A DNA stretch of 64,000 nt from Bacteroidaceae bacterium (lineage in GTDB: Bacteria > Bacteroidota > Bacteroidia > Bacteroidales > Bacteroidaceae), in NCBI GenBank assembly GCA_017649485.1, contig JAGCGS010000042.1:62001-126000 (forward strand), written 5' to 3'. The notes below the pieces were generated by a model. That model did no database searches. It was not told the origin of the DNA and saw only the letters and a program-made list of their open reading frames with translations. The translations under genes were made by a program, and so were the position numbers. This document shows positions 8,438 to 16,961 of this stretch, one piece after another (the first letter of the stretch is position 1; every line of letters starts with the position of its first letter).

Positions 8438-9309
8438 TTTTTATTCAATGTTATTACAGTCTCACTCAGATACACGCCATTGTTGCCAATGTGCATAATG
8501 GGCACCTCATGTCCATCTGCATCCTTCACGCGTTCAGGTTTTTCTAGGAATGTATGCGTATGCCCACCCAAAACCAAGTCTATGCCGTGTGTCTGTGGTA
8601 TGATGACATTGTCATAAACATCATCCACACCTGGGTTTGGAACAATCCCGAGGTGCGACAAACATATCACCACATCACATTTCTCTTGTTCACGTAATAT
8701 CATCACCATACGATTGGCAACAGCCGCAGGCCTGTGATAAACCACACCTTCGCATTTGCTTTGCTGTACCAAGCCCTCTATTTGAGGACACAAGGCAAAC
8801 AAGCCAATCTTTACACCATTACGCTTCAAAACCACATAAGGTTTAACCAGTCCTTCCAGTACGGTGCCCTCAAAATCGTAGTTTGAGCAAACAATGGGGA
8901 AATTGGCCATCTTGAACAAGCGAGCCATATTGTCAAGACCAAAGTCGAACTCATGATTGCCTATGGTCATCGCGTCATATTTCATCAGGTTCATCGCCTT
9001 AATTTCCACCTCCCCTTGATAGAGATTATAATAAGGTGTACCCTGTGAGATATCTCCACAATCGAACAATAGCAAGTCGGGATGATTCTGGCGGAACTGA
9101 TTTACAAATCCTGCCCTACGAGAAACGCCACCCGTATTGGCGTTTCTCACGGAACTATTGCCCTCTATTGGGTCAATCCGACTATGGGTGTCGCTGCTGT
9201 GTAAAATGAACAGCTGCTTCTGACCTTTGACAATTGACAATTGACAATTGACAATTGACAATGCAAATATCAGTAATATATAAAGGCTTCTATTTTTCAT
9301 AATCTTCAA
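8434..9309 (-). CDS. 5'-nucleotidase N-terminal (metallophosphoesterase) half, exported
   Basis: The 291-residue protein is the catalytic metallophosphoesterase half of a UshA-type nucleotidase. Metal-binding motifs are all present: SSDTHSR near 37, FDCGDISQG, GNHEFDFG, and GGHTHTF near 247. The substrate-specificity C-terminal half is a separate gene just upstream (9348-10121), so the two products probably work together on nucleotides in the periplasm. The signal peptide is odd: its second half (LSIVNCQLSIVKGQ) is encoded by five tandem copies of the 7-mer TTGACAA (9227-9261). ATGs at 9309 and 9300 are both possible starts. Confidence 0.88.
   Translation of the reverse strand: MKIMKNRSLYILLIFALSIVNCQLSIVKGQKQLFILHSSDTHSRIDPIEGNSSVRNANTGGVSRRAGFVNQFRQNHPDLLLFDCGDISQGTPYYNLYQGEVEIKAMNLMKYDAMTIGNHEFDFGLDNMARLFKMANFPIVCSNYDFEGTVLEGLVKPYVVLKRNGVKIGLFALCPQIEGLVQQSKCEGVVYHRPAAVANRMVMILREQEKCDVVICLSHLGIVPNPGVDDVYDNVIIPQTHGIDLVLGGHTHTFLEKPERVKDADGHEVPIMHIGNNGVYLSETVITLNKK
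9227..9261. repeat. Tandem 7-mer repeat, five copies of TTGACAA
   Basis: Five uninterrupted copies of TTGACAA fill 35 bases inside the signal-peptide region of the nucleotidase gene. Because 7 is not a multiple of 3, gain or loss of one copy would shift the frame of the exported enzyme. Confidence 0.9.
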
Positions 9310-9357
9310 TCTTTAATCTTCAATTCTCAATTTTCAATGGCAAATGGTCAATTGTCA
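9300..9357. repeat. CAATT/TCAAT-rich simple repeat between the nucleotidase halves
   Basis: The spacer is built of imperfect TCTTCAAT and TCAATTGTCAA units. It is related to the TTGACAA array 50 bases away and to other spacers in the window. Confidence 0.5.
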
Positions 9358-10121
9358 ATCTGTTTAACTCTTCCATCCAGCTTCGAAGTAATCATCTTCC
9401 CTTGACTGGTCTGTTCCTTCACATAGTCGATAAACAAACTACGCAAGGTCAGACCTTCTGGGCAAGACTTCCTAACAGCTTTAGGCAAAGCGTGTAGGCC
9501 ATCGTTACCTTCTGACAAATAATCGATAGTACCCAAGGTGTACATGCGATTGTCGTCTATGGGTTCCCCTTGAATGGTAGCCTCCACCACCTCATTTTGT
9601 TTATTGAACACCAACGTGGCACCACTGATGCCCTCGCCTCCACGGGTAGCGATGTTAGTCATCAGCTCTTTCATATCACTACCCTTAAGCGTCAACACAC
9701 ACAGGGAGTTCTCGAATGGCAACACCTCAAATGCGTTGCCCATGGTGAAGTTGCCAACACCCACATCGGCACGCAATCCACCTATATTCATCAGTCCCAT
9801 GTCGGCAGGTTTACCTAATACACGTGAAGCACTCAGACGAAGTACCTCTGCAACAAGGTTACCCAACAGACACTCTGGTCGTTTACGATCCAACGCTATT
9901 TCTGATTGACCCAACACTGAGTTCATCATACTATCCACACTGGCTCGATAAGGAGCTATCAATCTTATAGCCTCCTGACTCTGTATGGCATCTAACGAGG
10001 CGTCGATAGACACCCTGCTGCTCTGGATATCAGCTACTACATAATGGCTTCGACATCCACAAAAAAACAATGATGCACAGAGCATAAGGCTCCATATACA
10101 GCCTTTATATCCTTTTTTCAT
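9348..10121 (-). CDS. 5'-nucleotidase C-terminal domain lipoprotein
   Basis: The 257-residue protein begins with a lipoprotein signal (SLFFCGC, lipid Cys near 22 or 24). It then carries the UshA C-terminal substrate-binding domain: GNLVAEVLR, MGLMNIGGLRADV, GNAFEVLPFEN and LSEGNDGLHAL. Alone it lacks the metal-site motifs, which are in the next gene downstream. A split UshA of this kind is common in Bacteroidetes. It is first in an operon with the metallophosphoesterase half and the GH3 fusion. A -7 box lies at 10147-10154. The intergenic repeat 9300-9357 separates the two halves. Confidence 0.88.
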   Translation of the reverse strand: MKKGYKGCIWSLMLCASLFFCGCRSHYVVADIQSSRVSIDASLDAIQSQEAIRLIAPYRASVDSMMNSVLGQSEIALDRKRPECLLGNLVAEVLRLSASRVLGKPADMGLMNIGGLRADVGVGNFTMGNAFEVLPFENSLCVLTLKGSDMKELMTNIATRGGEGISGATLVFNKQNEVVEATIQGEPIDDNRMYTLGTIDYLSEGNDGLHALPKAVRKSCPEGLTLRSLFIDYVKEQTSQGKMITSKLDGRVKQIDN

Positions 10122-10146
10122 TGACGTATTATTAAGATATTTCTCA

Positions 10147-10154
10147 CAAAGATA
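10147..10154 (-). promoter_or_regulatory. Putative -7 box of the nucleotidase/GH3 operon
   Basis: The minus strand reads TATCTTTG, an exact -7 consensus, 26 bases upstream of ATG 10121. The -33 element is not clear. Confidence 0.5.
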
Positions 10155-10173
10155 ACAAAAAAGTAGAAAAGAC

Positions 10174-10205
10174 TTGCATATTTCTCAAAAAATTCGCAAC
10201 TTTGC
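10174..10205 (+). promoter_or_regulatory. Putative promoter and leader of rplS
   Basis: -33 TTG (10174-10176), 21 bp, then AACTTTG, giving one mismatch to the -7 consensus. The start near 10212 leaves an 80-base leader with G+C-rich inverted segments, long for this genome. A ribosomal-protein autoregulatory leader is possible, but I do not recognise a known structure. Confidence 0.5.
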
Positions 10206-10294
10206 ACCCGCTTTCGCGCAATCGCTGTCAGGATACATCCCACAATGAGGCCTGGTATGTTGCGTAGTACGATAACAATTTATAAAAAAACAAA

Positions 10295-10666
10295 ATGGAT
10301 TTACTTAAAATTGCAGAAGAAGCATTTGCTACAGGTAAGACCTATCCTCAGTTCAAGGCAGGTGATACAGTAACCGTAGCATATCGTATCGTGGAGGGTA
10401 ACAAGGAGCGTATACAGCAGTATCGTGGTATTGTTATCAAGATTTGTGGTCATGGTGAGAAGAAACGTTTCACCGTTCGCAAAATGTCAGGCACCGTTGG
10501 TGTTGAGCGTATTTTCCCCATCGAGTCTCCACACATCGACCATATCGATGTAAACAAGGTTGGTAAAGTACGTCGCGCTAAGCTGTATTACCTGCGTAAA
10601 CTCACTGGTAAGAAGGCTCGCATCAAGGAGAAGAGAGTCAACACTGCAAAACCTGCAGAGGCTTAA
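10295..10666 (+). CDS. rplS: 50S ribosomal protein L19
   Basis: The 123-residue product is a complete L19, a structural protein at the 30S-50S interface. Diagnostic segments are [45 protein letters not shown] and [20 protein letters not shown]. The ATG at 10295 gives the usual N-terminus for Bacteroidetes L19. It is monocistronic, with its own promoter and a hairpin terminator at 10694. The C-terminus has a short basic/alanine tail. Confidence 0.97.
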   Translation: MDLLKIAEEAFATGKTYPQFKAGDTVTVAYRIVEGNKERIQQYRGIVIKICGHGEKKRFTVRKMSGTVGVERIFPIESPHIDHIDVNKVGKVRRAKLYYLRKLTGKKARIKEKRVNTAKPAEA

Positions 10667-10693
10667 TTCTCTCACAAAAAGAAGTACATGGGA

Positions 10694-10724
10694 AAAGGGT
10701 GACCGACATTGTCTGTTGCCCTTT
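10694..10724 (+). terminator. Probable terminator of rplS
   Basis: AAAGGG pairs with CCCTTT, with inner AC/GT and GAC/GTC pairs interrupted by mismatches, followed by the T-rich GTCTTTTTCTT. It starts 28 bases after the rplS stop. Confidence 0.6.
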
Positions 10725-10746
10725 GTCTTTTTCTTGCAATAAATGA

Positions 10747-10776
10747 TTGTTATGTCGCAAAAAAGTTGTAACTTCG
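10747..10776 (+). promoter_or_regulatory. Putative promoter of the DUF3127 gene
   Basis: -33 TTG (10747-10749), 19 bp, and -7 TAACTTCG (one mismatch to TAnnTTTG), 27 bases before ATG 10804. Confidence 0.5.
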
Positions 10777-10803
10777 CAACCATAATGATAAAAGGTATAG
10801 GAT

Positions 10804-11193
10804 ATGGAATTTAGTGGAAGAGTAATAGCAATTTTGCCTGTTCGTACGGGCGTATCAAGGACTACTGGAAACGAATGGAAGGTTCAGTCGTATGTTGTGG
10901 AGAACCATGATCAGTATCCTCGTCGCATGTGCTTCGAGGTGTTTGGAGCCGATAAGATTGACCTGTTCAATATACAAATGGGTGAGGAATTGAATGTCTC
11001 GTTCGACATTGATGCTCGCCAGTGGCAGGACAAGTGGTTTAATACTATTCGTGCTTGGAAGGTGGATCGTGTTCAGGCTGAGACTCAAGATACTCAGCAG
11101 CCTGTAGTTCCAGAACCTGTTCCTCCCTTTGCTCCAGAGCCTGCACCGTTTACTGCCAGCAGTGATAGTGCAACGGATGATTTGCCCTTCTGA
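10804..11193 (+). CDS. DUF3127 protein, OB-fold/SSB-like with acidic tail
   Basis: The 129-residue protein has an N-terminal beta-rich domain (residues 1-95, MEFSGRVIAILPV and WQDKWFNTIRAWKVDRV) typical of DUF3127. The family is found in Bacteroidetes and their phages and is predicted to be OB-fold. A Pro/Glu/Ala linker (about 98-120) leads to the terminal DDLPF. This ending resembles the DDDIPF tip with which single-stranded DNA-binding proteins recruit repair and replication partners. A DNA-binding role is inference. The stop codon abuts the stop of the convergent gene at 11194 with no gap. Confidence 0.7.
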   Translation: MEFSGRVIAILPVRTGVSRTTGNEWKVQSYVVENHDQYPRRMCFEVFGADKIDLFNIQMGEELNVSFDIDARQWQDKWFNTIRAWKVDRVQAETQDTQQPVVPEPVPPFAPEPAPFTASSDSATDDLPF

Positions 11194-11898
11194 TTATTGG
11201 TAAATCAACTCCCAATGATTATCCTTTTGCTGATAGACAGCAGTTCGGACATAAGAAGATTTAGAGGCTTGTAGATTCATGAAAGCGGCATTGCCAGAAA
11301 GCGTGCCGCTTTGTTGTTGTGCATCAATCACTCGTTGCAGCAACTCACTACTGAAACTCAGTGCTAACAAATTGCCTGTGGTATAGGCTGCCAGTGAATG
11401 GCCATCGGCCAACTGATAAATAGCGATTTCCTCACCTTGGTAGTGTAATATCTTAGGGTCGATAACAGGATTAAGGATATAACGACTGAAGAACTGTTGT
11501 AACAATGCAACATCATCAGCCTCAACACTACAATACAGGACCTGGTTCATAGAGCCTTCTGGCAGATGATAGCTCAACAACACCTTGCTCAGCTGAGTAC
11601 TCAATCCATGAGGGGAAGCCTCTAAATAGGCATTAACATATTCTTTCAAACAATATACAATGTCGGAAACTGGTAGTGAAGTATCAGCTATCGCTCCATC
11701 ACTGGAATCATCTATAAAAGCCACCACATCATCGGTTTCAACAACAGCCATCGCATCAGCAGGTACCAAAGCATATAAACTCACTGCAACTGGTTGCTCG
11801 GTACGTGTTTGTCGCAGGTACAAATATGCAACAATACCTGCCAAAAGCAAAAGCGCCGACATCACGACGGCTATCCGATGTATCACAACAGATTTCAT
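11194..11898 (-). CDS. Membrane-anchored protein of unknown function
   Basis: I do not recognise this 234-residue protein. It has one N-terminal transmembrane segment (about 8-27, VVMSALLLLAGIVAYLYL). The soluble part, probably periplasmic, begins SLYALVPADAMAVVETDDVVAF. The rest looks alpha/beta with no Cys pairs or catalytic motif. The pattern resembles Bacteroidetes DUF3352-like envelope proteins that start with a PADA segment, but that is weak evidence. It has its own promoter (11918-11948) flanked by an inverted repeat. It converges, stop against stop, with the DUF3127 gene. Confidence 0.75.
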   Translation of the reverse strand: MKSVVIHRIAVVMSALLLLAGIVAYLYLRQTRTEQPVAVSLYALVPADAMAVVETDDVVAFIDDSSDGAIADTSLPVSDIVYCLKEYVNAYLEASPHGLSTQLSKVLLSYHLPEGSMNQVLYCSVEADDVALLQQFFSRYILNPVIDPKILHYQGEEIAIYQLADGHSLAAYTTGNLLALSFSSELLQRVIDAQQQSGTLSGNAAFMNLQASKSSYVRTAVYQQKDNHWELIYQ

Positions 11899-11917
11899 CT
11901 TTGTTAGATAATTTTCA

Positions 11918-11948
11918 CAAAAGTATTAAATTTATCTAACACAAGCAA
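11918..11948 (-). promoter_or_regulatory. Promoter of the 11194-11898 gene, with flanking inverted repeat
   Basis: On the minus strand, -33 TTG (11948-11946), 20 bp, and -7 TACTTTTG (11925-11918). TTAGATAA at 11904-11911 and its inverse TTATCTAA at 11932-11939 bracket the -7 box and could be an operator. Confidence 0.6.
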
Positions 11949-11966
11949 GAGATTTCTAAAATATTT

Positions 11967-12728
11967 TTAAAAAATTAGCTCTAAACCGTCGTAAGCATAG
12001 TGAATATGGGGTGGAAGTTGGCTATCAGCAACCGCATGAAGCCCCGCATAATGACTCATGTGAATGAAATAGGTTTCTTTAGCGCCGATGCGCAAGGCAT
12101 TCTCAACAGCCTGCCTGATATTTTGGTGTGTGGGGTGTTCATAAACATGCAAAGCATTCATAATCAGCATATCCAAACCAGCCAGAGCATCATATGACTC
12201 TTGAGGCATAGTCTTCATATCAGTAACATATCCTAAGTTGCCTATGCGAAACCCTAAAATGGGCAGCTGACCGTGCATCACCCGCAAAGGGAGAATCTCC
12301 GTATTCTTTACCTTGAATGGCCGAAAAGGCTTGACCTCATGGAGCATAATACCTGGCACACCAGGATATTTCTTCTCCACAAAGCAATATGGCAGACGCA
12401 CACGGAGATCCCGAGCCGTATAGTCCTCCGCATAAACATTCACATCGCCAAACACATTACTGGGGCGGAGATCGTCCAACCCACCCACATGATCAGAGTG
12501 TTCGTGTGTAATAAGAATAGCATCTGGCACTACGAAAGGCTCGACTTGCAACATCTGCTGACGAAAATCAGGACCACAATCTATCAGAATGACGGCATCG
12601 TCAGTATAGAGCAATGCAGATGAGCGCAGTCGTTTATCATGCGGATCTGTTGACCTGCACACGTCGCAATCGCATGCCAAAGTAGGCACGCCCATTGAAG
12701 TTCCAGAACCTAATATCCTAAGTTTCAT
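11967..12728 (-). CDS. MBL-fold metal-dependent hydrolase (PhnP-like)
   Basis: The 253-residue protein is a complete metallo-beta-lactamase-fold hydrolase. It contains LGSGTSMGVP at the start, a CDCDVCRS cysteine cluster (about 19-26) as in PhnP-type phosphodiesterases, ILIDCGPDFRQQ, the metal motif THEHSDHVGGLDDLRP near 84-99, and a C-terminal IHMSHY. The family cleaves cyclic phosphodiesters, but the actual substrate is unknown. It is last in the tdh-DUF4348-murB operon, 39 bases after murB. It is probably cytoplasmic, since no signal peptide is present. Confidence 0.9.
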   Translation of the reverse strand: MKLRILGSGTSMGVPTLACDCDVCRSTDPHDKRLRSSALLYTDDAVILIDCGPDFRQQMLQVEPFVVPDAILITHEHSDHVGGLDDLRPSNVFGDVNVYAEDYTARDLRVRLPYCFVEKKYPGVPGIMLHEVKPFRPFKVKNTEILPLRVMHGQLPILGFRIGNLGYVTDMKTMPQESYDALAGLDMLIMNALHVYEHPTHQNIRQAVENALRIGAKETYFIHMSHYAGLHAVADSQLPPHIHYAYDGLELIF

Positions 12729-12767
12729 AATAATTGTATTAAGGGAATAAGTAATGGCTTAATCCCT

Positions 12768-13766
12768 CTAACTTCTAATAAAATTCACTTCCGGATGAAT
12801 CTCTATACCAAACAGTTTCTTTACATCTTGGCACACAGCATTAGACAATGCCAGGATATCAGCTCCATTAGCACCACCATAGTTCACTAACACCAATGCT
12901 TGTTTGTCATGCACACCAGCAGGTCCTAATGCTTTACCCTTCCAACCTGCTTGTTCTATCATCCAACCTGCCGGAATCTTTACATGTGTTTCATCCACCT
13001 CATAATATGGCATCTTCGGATATTGTTCCAAGAGGCTCTGCCATTTCTCCCTACTCACAATGGGGTTAGTAAAGAAACTTCCTGCATTGCCCAACACCTC
13101 AGGGTCAGGTAATTTGCTTTGACGGATGCGGATAATAGTTTGTCGCACCAAAGGCAAAGAAACAGGCAACACACCACCCAATTCTTTACGTATGGTACCG
13201 TAGTCGAGTCTATAATGCTCAACCTTACTGAGACGGAAATTCACAAATGTCACGAAATAGTTTTTCATCTCTGGACGTTTGAAGATACTATCTCGATAGG
13301 CGTATTGACATTCATCCAGTTGGAACACTCGTTTTTGTCCATCTATTCCGATGGTCTCCACAGATGCTATCAAGTCCTTCACCTCAACTCCATACGCACC
13401 GATGTTTTGCACAGCACTCGCTCCTACCTCTCCTGGAATAAGTGAAAGGTTCTCTGCGCCATACCATTGATGCTTTACACAGAAATCCACAAAATCATCC
13501 CATACCTCGCCTGCTCCTACACGCAGAAACACTTCTGTATCATTTTCAGTAGTGACTTCAATCCCTTTAATAAGAGAATGAAGCACCGTACCCTCATAGC
13601 GTTCTTGTAAGAACAGCAAGTTACTACCACTTCCAACATGCAGGAACGGAGCCTTGACTTTCCCCTCTGCAATGAAACCTTGTAGTTCCTTTTCGCTACG
13701 ATATTCCAAATATTCTGCAGCCGTTACCTGCAAACCAAACGTATTATGTATTAAACCGTTAATCAT
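12768..13766 (-). CDS. murB: UDP-N-acetylenolpyruvoylglucosamine reductase
   Basis: The 332-residue type I MurB uses FAD and NADPH to make UDP-MurNAc for peptidoglycan in the cytoplasm. Visible motifs are HNTFGL, the FAD-binding [32 protein letters not shown], the catalytic serine loop [26 protein letters not shown] and the terminal IHPEVNFI. Length and the YRDSIFK segment match the E. coli-like class. The gene sits 18 bases downstream of a DUF4348 lipoprotein gene in the same operon. Confidence 0.96.
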   Translation of the reverse strand: MINGLIHNTFGLQVTAAEYLEYRSEKELQGFIAEGKVKAPFLHVGSGSNLLFLQERYEGTVLHSLIKGIEVTTENDTEVFLRVGAGEVWDDFVDFCVKHQWYGAENLSLIPGEVGASAVQNIGAYGVEVKDLIASVETIGIDGQKRVFQLDECQYAYRDSIFKRPEMKNYFVTFVNFRLSKVEHYRLDYGTIRKELGGVLPVSLPLVRQTIIRIRQSKLPDPEVLGNAGSFFTNPIVSREKWQSLLEQYPKMPYYEVDETHVKIPAGWMIEQAGWKGKALGPAGVHDKQALVLVNYGGANGADILALSNAVCQDVKKLFGIEIHPEVNFIRS

Positions 13767-13784
13767 TAAGCACTAAACCGTAAA

Positions 13785-14639
13785 CTAAATCGAAGTATCT
13801 TCAAACTTAAACATTTCCCATTCTTCTCCTCTTTTCCTGAAATACAAGATAATAGAGGTACCATCCTCGAAACCGTTAACTTTCAATATCTTCGTCCTCG
13901 AATGATCATCATTGGCCTGTCCATAGTTGATGTTAGTCAGTTTGTCAACAGGTAATTCAGGTTTAAAAGCAAACCATTGGCTAACACCCATTGTTGTCTC
14001 CAAAATGGAAAACTCATCATCAGGATCCAAAGTCACAAACTCTATCGGGTTTGTAATATGTTCCAATTGATATATGCTGTCATTGGCAAAATGACTATAA
14101 AACGACAAGAAGTCTCCATCTTCAGTGAGCAAAGGTGAGATACGAATGGAGTCAAGCATCCAAGCTCCTTTGTCACGATTGAAGAAATAGTGTTGTTGCA
14201 TCTTGGAGTCGAGGTAGAGCCATTCAACCTCTGCAGAACTAAGTGAAGTGTCACCCTCCAAATCAAGATCTGCTTCGTTGTCAAATATCAATGTATAGTT
14301 GGGTTGGTAAGCAAACAGTCCATCGAACTCCCAGTCATCACGCTGCACCAATTCATTGCCCTCGGTTGTTACCACTTGCAAAGGGAATCTTACCCTGCGC
14401 CGTTGCAACTTTTCGTCAGATGAGAAATTCCAGATGAAGTCATCAAACAGTTCATCAGCCCTTGTAGGAACTGCTACCTCTTCTATATCAGGCTCTTGTA
14501 GCGGTTCGACGATGGTAGTCAGCGTATCTTCGATAGACAAATCTGTATCCTCATTGACATGAACCTTCTTTCCCGAACAGGAAACTATCAGTCCTACCAA
14601 TGTAACGCAACAACAACTCCACCAGCAACGTCTTATCAT
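13785..14639 (-). CDS. DUF4348-type lipoprotein
   Basis: The 284-residue product has a lipoprotein signal (VGLIVSCSG, lipid Cys near 21) and an acidic linker. From residue about 60 onward (TRADELFDDFIWNFSSDEKL) the folded domain resembles the Bacteroidetes DUF4348 family. Its function is unknown. It starts one base after the stop of the threonine dehydrogenase gene, so it is translationally close to it, and is followed by murB 18 bases on. A surface or periplasmic location is inferred from the lipobox. Confidence 0.7.
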   Translation of the reverse strand: MIRRCWWSCCCVTLVGLIVSCSGKKVHVNEDTDLSIEDTLTTIVEPLQEPDIEEVAVPTRADELFDDFIWNFSSDEKLQRRRVRFPLQVVTTEGNELVQRDDWEFDGLFAYQPNYTLIFDNEADLDLEGDTSLSSAEVEWLYLDSKMQQHYFFNRDKGAWMLDSIRISPLLTEDGDFLSFYSHFANDSIYQLEHITNPIEFVTLDPDDEFSILETTMGVSQWFAFKPELPVDKLTNINYGQANDDHSRTKILKVNGFEDGTSIILYFRKRGEEWEMFKFEDTSI

Positions 14640-14640
14640 G

Positions 14641-15597
14641 CTACTTACTCAGTTTCAGTTTCAATTTTTCCAACATATCAGCCGTCATCGCCTCCAGGTT
14701 GTACTGAGGTTGCCACCCCCATTCACGCCGGGCACAGCTATCATCCATACAGTCAGGCCAACTATCGGCAATGTGCTGCTTCAACGGATCCACCTGATAT
14801 TCCATCTCAAAGTCTGGCAAATGGCGTTTAATAGCCGCATAAATTGTTTCAGGAGCAAAGCTCATCGATGCCAAGTTGAAGGCATTACGATGAATCAGCC
14901 TGGTTGGGTCGGCTTCCATCAGCATGATGGAGGCATGTAAAGCATCAGGCATATATATCATATCCATCAGCGTACCCTGCTTAATGGGGCACAAAAACTT
15001 TTCCCCACGAACGGCATAATAATAAATATCCACCGCATAGTCAGTTGTCCCACCACCAGGAGGTGTCACGTATGAAATAATACCTGGAAAGCGAACCGAC
15101 CTGGTATCAACGCCATATTTTAAATAGTAATAGTCACTCAACAGTTCGGTAGTCACTTTGGTCACACCATAGATTGTACCTGGACGTTGAATGGTATCTT
15201 GTGGAGTCATCACATGTGGCGTTGATAAGCCAAACGAGCCGATGGAACTGGGTGTGAACACAGCGCAATGATGTTCTCTCGCCACCTCCAAAACGTTCCA
15301 CAAACCATCTACGCCAATCTTCCATGCCAGGCGAGGTTTGCTCTCAGCAACCACTGACAACAAGGCTGCCAAATTATATATGGTATCTATATCATATTTC
15401 TGCACAACCTCCGCTATCGCCTCTGCATCAGTCACATCAGCAAAGGCTGAAGGTCCTGATTCCTGTAAGTTGCCCTTCGGCTCCGCTCCTTTTATATATC
15501 CTGCTACCACATGACTACCGCCATATCTCTTTCTTAATTCCATCGTAAGCTCTGAACCTATCTGTCCAGTGGCTCCAATGACCAACACATTTTTCAT
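14641..15597 (-). CDS. L-threonine 3-dehydrogenase, SDR type
   Basis: The 318-residue NAD-dependent enzyme has a Rossmann start (VLVIGATGQIGSELTMELR), the catalytic serine in FTPSSIGSFG, the YGVTK Tyr/Lys pair, and the loop TPPGGGTTDYAVD that marks short-chain (epimerase-like) threonine dehydrogenases rather than zinc enzymes. It oxidises threonine to 2-amino-3-ketobutyrate. Its partner kbl is transcribed divergently 121 bases away, completing threonine to glycine plus acetyl-CoA. It leads the operon that continues into DUF4348, murB and the MBL hydrolase. A -7 box lies at 15635-15642. Confidence 0.9.
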   Translation of the reverse strand: MKNVLVIGATGQIGSELTMELRKRYGGSHVVAGYIKGAEPKGNLQESGPSAFADVTDAEAIAEVVQKYDIDTIYNLAALLSVVAESKPRLAWKIGVDGLWNVLEVAREHHCAVFTPSSIGSFGLSTPHVMTPQDTIQRPGTIYGVTKVTTELLSDYYYLKYGVDTRSVRFPGIISYVTPPGGGTTDYAVDIYYYAVRGEKFLCPIKQGTLMDMIYMPDALHASIMLMEADPTRLIHRNAFNLASMSFAPETIYAAIKRHLPDFEMEYQVDPLKQHIADSWPDCMDDSCARREWGWQPQYNLEAMTADMLEKLKLKLSK

Positions 15598-15634
15598 ATC
15601 TTAGGTTTTTAAGGTCTATCCTCATTTTGTTGTA

Positions 15635-15642
15635 CAAAGATA
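15635..15642 (-). promoter_or_regulatory. -7 box of the tdh operon
   Basis: The minus strand reads TATCTTTG, an exact consensus, 37 bases upstream of ATG 15597. The -33 element is not obvious. Confidence 0.5.
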
Positions 15643-15718
15643 ATCAATATTTGAAATATTTTCACTAATTTGGCGGTGAATTTGAGTATGGACACTAAAA
15701 CTTAAACTTTTTGATACT

Positions 15719-16903
15719 ATGTACGGAAAAATGGAAGAGCATCTCGCCCAAACTTTGGCCGAGATCAAGGAAGCTGGACTCTACAAAGTGGAAAGGCTCA
15801 TTGAGAGTCCCCAACGAGCCGCCATTACGGTTCAAGGTGGGGAAGTACTGAATTTTTGCGCCAACAATTATTTAGGACTGTCTGACAACCCCAGATTGAT
15901 TGAAGCTGCCAAGCAGATGATGGACCGTCGTGGCTACGGCATGTCTTCTGTGCGCTTCATCTGTGGCACACAAGACATACATAAGGAACTGGAGGCTGCC
16001 ATAGCCGACTATTTCCACACTGAAGACACTATCCTATATGCTGCCTGTTTTGATGCCAACGGTGGTGTGTTTGAACCTTTGTTTACCGATGAGGATGCCA
16101 TCATCAGCGACTCGCTGAATCATGCCAGCATCATCGACGGTGTTCGCTTGTGTAAAGCTAAGCGCTACCGCTATGCCAACGCCAACATGGAAGAGTTGGA
16201 GAAATGTCTGCAAGAGGCTCAAGCACAGCGTTTCCGCATCATCTGCACCGATGGTGTTTTCTCTATGGATGGCAACGTGGCTCCACTCGACAAGATTTGC
16301 GACTTAGCAGAGAAGTATGATGCTCTTGTGATGGTGGATGAATCGCACTCTGCTGGTGTGGTGGGTGCAACAGGTCATGGTGTTAGTGAGTTGTATAACA
16401 CCTACGGACGTGTGGATATCTATACAGGTACTTTGGGTAAAGCATTCGGCGGTGCAATGGGCGGTTTCACCACAGGTCGCAAGGAAATCATCGACCTATT
16501 ACGTCAGCGTAGCCGTCCTTACTTGTTCTCTAACTCGGTGGCTCCTGCTATTGTGGGTGCAGCTTTAGAGACTTTCAAGATGCTGAAGGAGAGTAATGCC
16601 TTGCACGACAAGTTGGTGGACAATGTTAACTATTTCCGCGACAAGATGATGTCAGCTGGCTTTGACATTAAGCCTACACAAAGTGCCATCTGTGCTGTGA
16701 TGCTCTATGATGCGAAGCTTTCACAGGTGTTTGCTGCCAAAATGCAAAAAGAAGGTATCTATGTAACTGGTTTCTATTATCCAGTAGTGCCGAAAGGTGA
16801 GGCCCGCATTCGCGTCCAGCTTTCTGCCGGTCATGAGCGCGAGCACTTAGACCGATGCATCAATGCCTTCATCAAGGTCGGCAAGGAATTGGGAGTGATT
16901 TAA
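15719..16903 (+). CDS. kbl: Glycine C-acetyltransferase (2-amino-3-ketobutyrate CoA ligase)
   Basis: The 394-residue PLP enzyme of the alpha-oxoamine synthase family splits 2-amino-3-ketobutyrate with CoA into glycine and acetyl-CoA. Motifs include NFCANNYLGLSDNP, GYGMSSVRFICGTQDIHKEL, the PLP-contact DESHSAGVVG and the Schiff-base lysine in GTLGKAFGGAMGG. Threonine dehydrogenase, the previous pathway step, is divergent just upstream. The start is ATG 15719, and length matches E. coli Kbl (398). A strong hairpin follows at 16924. Confidence 0.96.
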   Translation: MYGKMEEHLAQTLAEIKEAGLYKVERLIESPQRAAITVQGGEVLNFCANNYLGLSDNPRLIEAAKQMMDRRGYGMSSVRFICGTQDIHKELEAAIADYFHTEDTILYAACFDANGGVFEPLFTDEDAIISDSLNHASIIDGVRLCKAKRYRYANANMEELEKCLQEAQAQRFRIICTDGVFSMDGNVAPLDKICDLAEKYDALVMVDESHSAGVVGATGHGVSELYNTYGRVDIYTGTLGKAFGGAMGGFTTGRKEIIDLLRQRSRPYLFSNSVAPAIVGAALETFKMLKESNALHDKLVDNVNYFRDKMMSAGFDIKPTQSAICAVMLYDAKLSQVFAAKMQKEGIYVTGFYYPVVPKGEARIRVQLSAGHEREHLDRCINAFIKVGKELGVI

Positions 16904-16923
16904 TAATGAAGAATGAGGAATGT

Positions 16924-16960
16924 AATAATTAGGGGGCTTGCGAAGCCCCCTAAATTATTT
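16924..16960. terminator. Bidirectional terminator between kbl and the lipoprotein gene
   Basis: The arm AGGGGGCTT pairs with AAGCCCCCT around a 3-base loop and is extended by AATAATT/AATTATT with one bulge. It lies between convergent genes and has T-runs on both sides, so it can serve both. Confidence 0.9.
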
Positions 16961-16961
16961 A

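Noticed and set aside
9574..9909. 111-codon open frame on the plus strand
   Set aside because: It lies wholly opposite the well-supported nucleotidase C-terminal gene and has no promoter or family resemblance.
10206..10294. Known ribosomal-protein leader RNA for rplS
   Set aside because: The leader is long and has some pairing potential, but I cannot fold it into a recognised motif by eye. It is recorded only as a leader.
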